The notes under the pieces: generated by a model
The model's input: the letters and a program-made list of their open reading frames with translations, nothing else
Database searches by the model: none
Told to the model about the DNA's origin: nothing
Part shown: positions 5,755 to 7,810 of the stretch, one piece after another
Position numbering within the stretch: the first letter of the stretch is position 1
How the letters are laid out: every line of letters starts with the position of its first letter
Source: Desulfobacterales bacterium
Lineage (GTDB): Bacteria; Desulfobacterota; Desulfobacteria; Desulfobacterales; JAHEIW01
NCBI GenBank assembly: GCA_030145015.1
Contig: JAQYWI010000230.1
Coordinates: forward strand, 1 to 7,810
Direction of reading: 5' to 3'
DNA length: 7,810 nucleotides
Translations under genes and position numbers: made by a program

Positions 5755-6786
5755 ATGGGTGATATCATAGACTTAAGAAGCGATACGGTTACCAAACCTA
5801 CGGCTGAGATGAGAGAATCGATGAAAAATGCAGTTGTTGGAGATGATATCTTGAGGGATGATCCAACTGTCCTTGAGTTGGAAGATCTGGCTGCCGGTAT
5901 ATTTGGCAAAGAAGCGGCCATATTTACAATTTCAGGGACAATGAGCAACGAAATAGCGGTGATGGTATACACAAAACCGGGAGAAGAGATCATTGTTCAC
6001 CAGGATTCTCATATTTACAATTTAGAAACCGGCGCACTGGCCGCTTTGTCGGGTGTTCAGGCGAGAGTTGTGGAAAGTGTAAATGGAATCTTTAATTCCG
6101 AAGCTTTAGAAAAATCGATTCTTCAAAAAGGTGTCCAGCTGGCTGATAAATCTTTGATTTGTTTGGAAAACACATTTCACCTTAACCGGGGGTTGGCAAT
6201 TAGAAATGAAGACTTAAAAGAAACGATTGAAATAGCCAAGACAAATAACATTCCCCTCTATATGGATGGAGCACGGCTTTTTAATGCCGCTGTAGCGCTT
6301 AACACAGAACCGGCAAACCTGGTAGAGTCTTGCGACTCGGTAGCGGTGTGCCTGAGTAAAGGATTGTGTGCTCCGCTCGGGTCTATCCTAGCCGGCAGAA
6401 AAGATTTTATTGAAGAGGCCCGAAGGGTGAAGCAAAGATTCGGCGGCGGTATGAGACAGGCAGGAGTTATCGCTGCACCTGCTATTATCGGACTGACCGA
6501 GATGGTAACAAGACTTCCCGAAGACCATAAAAATGCTGAAATAATGAGACAGGCGCTAGAAAAATTAGGCTTTAAAGTTGATCGAAAAGGAATTCTGACC
6601 AACATCATTAATGTGGATGTTTCCCCTGCCGGTTGGGATGCTGCATTGCTGGCTCAAAAGCTGGAAGCGTTTAATATTAAAATCAAAATATGTACTGAGA
6701 ACACCAATCGAATAGTGCTGCACAACGATATTACTTGCGAGCATATCAATTTTGTTTTGGAAAAAATCAAAAAAATCGTTGGATAG
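5755..6786 (+). CDS. ltaE: Threonine aldolase-family PLP-dependent lyase
   Basis: This 343-residue enzyme belongs to the fold-type I low-specificity L-threonine aldolases, which split threonine or other beta-hydroxy amino acids into glycine and an aldehyde. Visible motifs are IDLRSDTVTKPT (residues 5-16), VGDD (28-31), SGTMSNE (60-66), DSHIYNLETG (84-93, His86 expected to stack on PLP), YMDGARLFNAAVAL (169-182, Asp171 and Arg174), CLSKGLCAPLGS (199-210, Lys202 forming the PLP Schiff base) and GGGMRQAG (230-237). Two departures stand out: ILRDDP replaces the usual VYGEDP/VYGDDP after GDD, and LENTF replaces LENTH, where the His of E. coli LtaE contacts the substrate hydroxyl. Fold and cofactor are secure, but the substrate is less so. 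AAGGAG at 5743-5748 sets the start. A symporter gene follows 135 bases later with no terminator between, so co-transcription is likely. Confidence 0.88.
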   Translation: MGDIIDLRSDTVTKPTAEMRESMKNAVVGDDILRDDPTVLELEDLAAGIFGKEAAIFTISGTMSNEIAVMVYTKPGEEIIVHQDSHIYNLETGALAALSGVQARVVESVNGIFNSEALEKSILQKGVQLADKSLICLENTFHLNRGLAIRNEDLKETIEIAKTNNIPLYMDGARLFNAAVALNTEPANLVESCDSVAVCLSKGLCAPLGSILAGRKDFIEEARRVKQRFGGGMRQAGVIAAPAIIGLTEMVTRLPEDHKNAEIMRQALEKLGFKVDRKGILTNIINVDVSPAGWDAALLAQKLEAFNIKIKICTENTNRIVLHNDITCEHINFVLEKIKKIVG

Positions 6787-6848
6787 TGTCCTTGAGACCT
6801 GGAATCACCAAAGAGGCGTTCATCTTAATCTTGTAATTCTTTTTTATT

Positions 6849-6890
6849 GGAGGGCTGAGTGTGAGATGGCATAAAAATCTCCACTTTTAA
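6849..6890 (+). promoter_or_regulatory. Possible leader peptide and small hairpin before the symporter
   Basis: GGAGGG at 6849-6854 stands six bases before a GTG at 6861 that opens a nine-codon ORF (MRWHKNLHF, stop TAA at 6888-6890). The same bases can fold as GTGAGAT (6861-6867) with ATCTCCAC (6877-6884), seven pairs with one bulged C. It could be a translated leader that couples or tunes the downstream gene, but such short ORFs with chance ribosome sites are common. Confidence is low. Confidence 0.15.
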
Positions 6891-6921
6891 CGCAACAACC
6901 AACAAAAAAAGGAGGACTTAG

Positions 6922-7810
6922 ATGAAACAGTATTCATTGATCGTCAAATTGATTTTAGGAATTATTATTGGCCTTCTCGTAGGGCTTTATGCCGGCAATT
7001 GGGCAGCAACCAAATGGTTGCTGTATGTCGTTGTATTTTGCAAATCGATATTCAAGGATTTGATTCAGTTTTTCCTGCCGCTTATAATGATCAGCTTTGT
7101 CAGCGTTGGAATCGCTGAAATGGGACAAAAGGCGGGAAAACTACTAAAGTTTACGGTTAGTATCTCTTACGTTTACACGATTATTGCATGTGCTTTGGGC
7201 GCAATTGTTATCTTAACTTTTTTTGGTTTGTTTCCGTCCATCGCCGATGTCGCCATGGGAGATATAAAAGCACAAAAGCTTCCCCCGAACATCGTTAACA
7301 TTAAAATCCCGTTCCCGCTGGCGCCCTCCCTGATCACCTCAATTGTTTTGGGGTTTGTTTTAGGAATTGGCATGACGTGGACTAAAGCGGATGCCCTTAT
7401 GAAAATATTACGCGATATAAGGGATATTTCCGGCATGATGATTCAAAAAGTTATCATACCGATAATCCCAATTTATATTGGCAGTGTTTTCGCCCAAATT
7501 GCATATAAAGGTGACATTTGGCCAAAGATGAAGGTTTTGGGAATTATGTTGGTTATCATTGTTGTTCTCCAGTGGATTTGGCTTTTTATTCAGTATAGCG
7601 CTGCTGGCATTTACACGAAGCAAAACACATATCCTGCCATTATAACAATGATCCCAGCATACTTCACTGCTTTTGGGACAACTTCCAGTGCGGTATCGAT
7701 GCCGGTTTCCCTGGCAAGAGGCAAGCTAATAAACGGCATGAAAGAACATATCGCGAATTTCGTATTCCCACTTTGTTCGCAAACACACCTATCCGGTGCC
7801 GCCATGACAA
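6922..7810 (+). CDS. Dicarboxylate/amino acid:cation symporter (DAACS family), 3' end outside window
   Basis: An open frame of 296 codons runs off the window edge from an ATG at 6922 with a strong AAAGGAGG site seven bases upstream. The product is highly hydrophobic, with membrane segments near residues 8-24, 33-65, 78-104, 135-152, 175-192 and 205-225. Order and motifs fit the GltP/DctA/SstT superfamily: FLPLIMISFVSVGIAEMG (51-68), a re-entrant serine motif GTTSSAVSMP (252-261) and FPLCSQTHLSGAA (282-294). The last aligns with the family's PLGATINMDGTA, but the sodium- and substrate-binding NMD is replaced by HLS. Full members have about 400-430 residues, so roughly the last quarter is missing. 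It probably imports a carboxylate or amino acid for the aldolase-family enzyme upstream. The coupling ion cannot be assumed to be sodium. Confidence 0.87.
   Translation, partial: MKQYSLIVKLILGIIIGLLVGLYAGNWAATKWLLYVVVFCKSIFKDLIQFFLPLIMISFVSVGIAEMGQKAGKLLKFTVSISYVYTIIACALGAIVILTFFGLFPSIADVAMGDIKAQKLPPNIVNIKIPFPLAPSLITSIVLGFVLGIGMTWTKADALMKILRDIRDISGMMIQKVIIPIIPIYIGSVFAQIAYKGDIWPKMKVLGIMLVIIVVLQWIWLFIQYSAAGIYTKQNTYPAIITMIPAYFTAFGTTSSAVSMPVSLARGKLINGMKEHIANFVFPLCSQTHLSGAAMT

Noticed and set aside
7173..7805. Minus-strand ORFs opposite the symporter
   Set aside because: They are antisense to a continuous plus-strand frame with clear DAACS motifs and a strong ribosome site.

Overview
This window reads as a chromosomal segment of a Gram-negative bacterium. 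The evidence is Sec and lipoprotein signals suited to an outer membrane, a QmcA-type inner-membrane protein, good AGGAGG ribosome sites, and moderate base composition with A+T-rich gaps. Gene content and style suggest a Desulfobacterota (deltaproteobacterial) or similar anaerobe, but this is an impression, not a proof.

Layout, left to right. 9-962 (+): a complete SPFH/stomatin-like membrane protein of the QmcA/paraslipin type. 963-1100: a leader with a four-codon ORF and competing inverted repeats. 1101-2231 (+): asnA, ammonia-dependent asparagine synthetase, closed by a textbook terminator at 2270-2302. 2355-3041 (-): a five-TPR lipoprotein. 3192-3689 (-): a small secreted protein of unknown function. 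3976-5100 (+): a membrane-anchored SpoIIE/RsbU-type PP2C phosphatase, with the first copy of a 130-bp repeat just upstream of it, between two divergent genes. 5135-5272 (-): a 45-codon truncated paralogue of the TPR lipoprotein that keeps its start, Shine-Dalgarno and lipobox and breaks off at a small hairpin. 5330-5459: the second repeat copy. 5466-5640: a structured stretch ending in an intrinsic terminator. 5755-6786 (+): a threonine aldolase-family PLP enzyme. 6922-7810 (+): the 5' part of a dicarboxylate/amino-acid:cation symporter, cut by the window edge.

How the genes relate. qmcA and asnA look like independent housekeeping genes. The two envelope genes on the minus strand form a likely small cluster that was once partly duplicated: an upstream region like that of the secreted-protein gene lies beside a lipoprotein 5' end at 5135-5459, without the secreted-protein gene between them. 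The aldolase and symporter probably form an uptake-plus-cleavage pair for an amino acid. Both depart from their families at functionally important motifs, so the substrate may not be threonine.

No CRISPR array, tRNA, rRNA, phage or complete insertion sequence was seen. The most unusual parts are the decaying lipoprotein/repeat duplication with a hairpin at its breakpoint, the structured region ahead of the aldolase, and the motif-divergent aldolase/transporter pair. All identity counts were made by eye.
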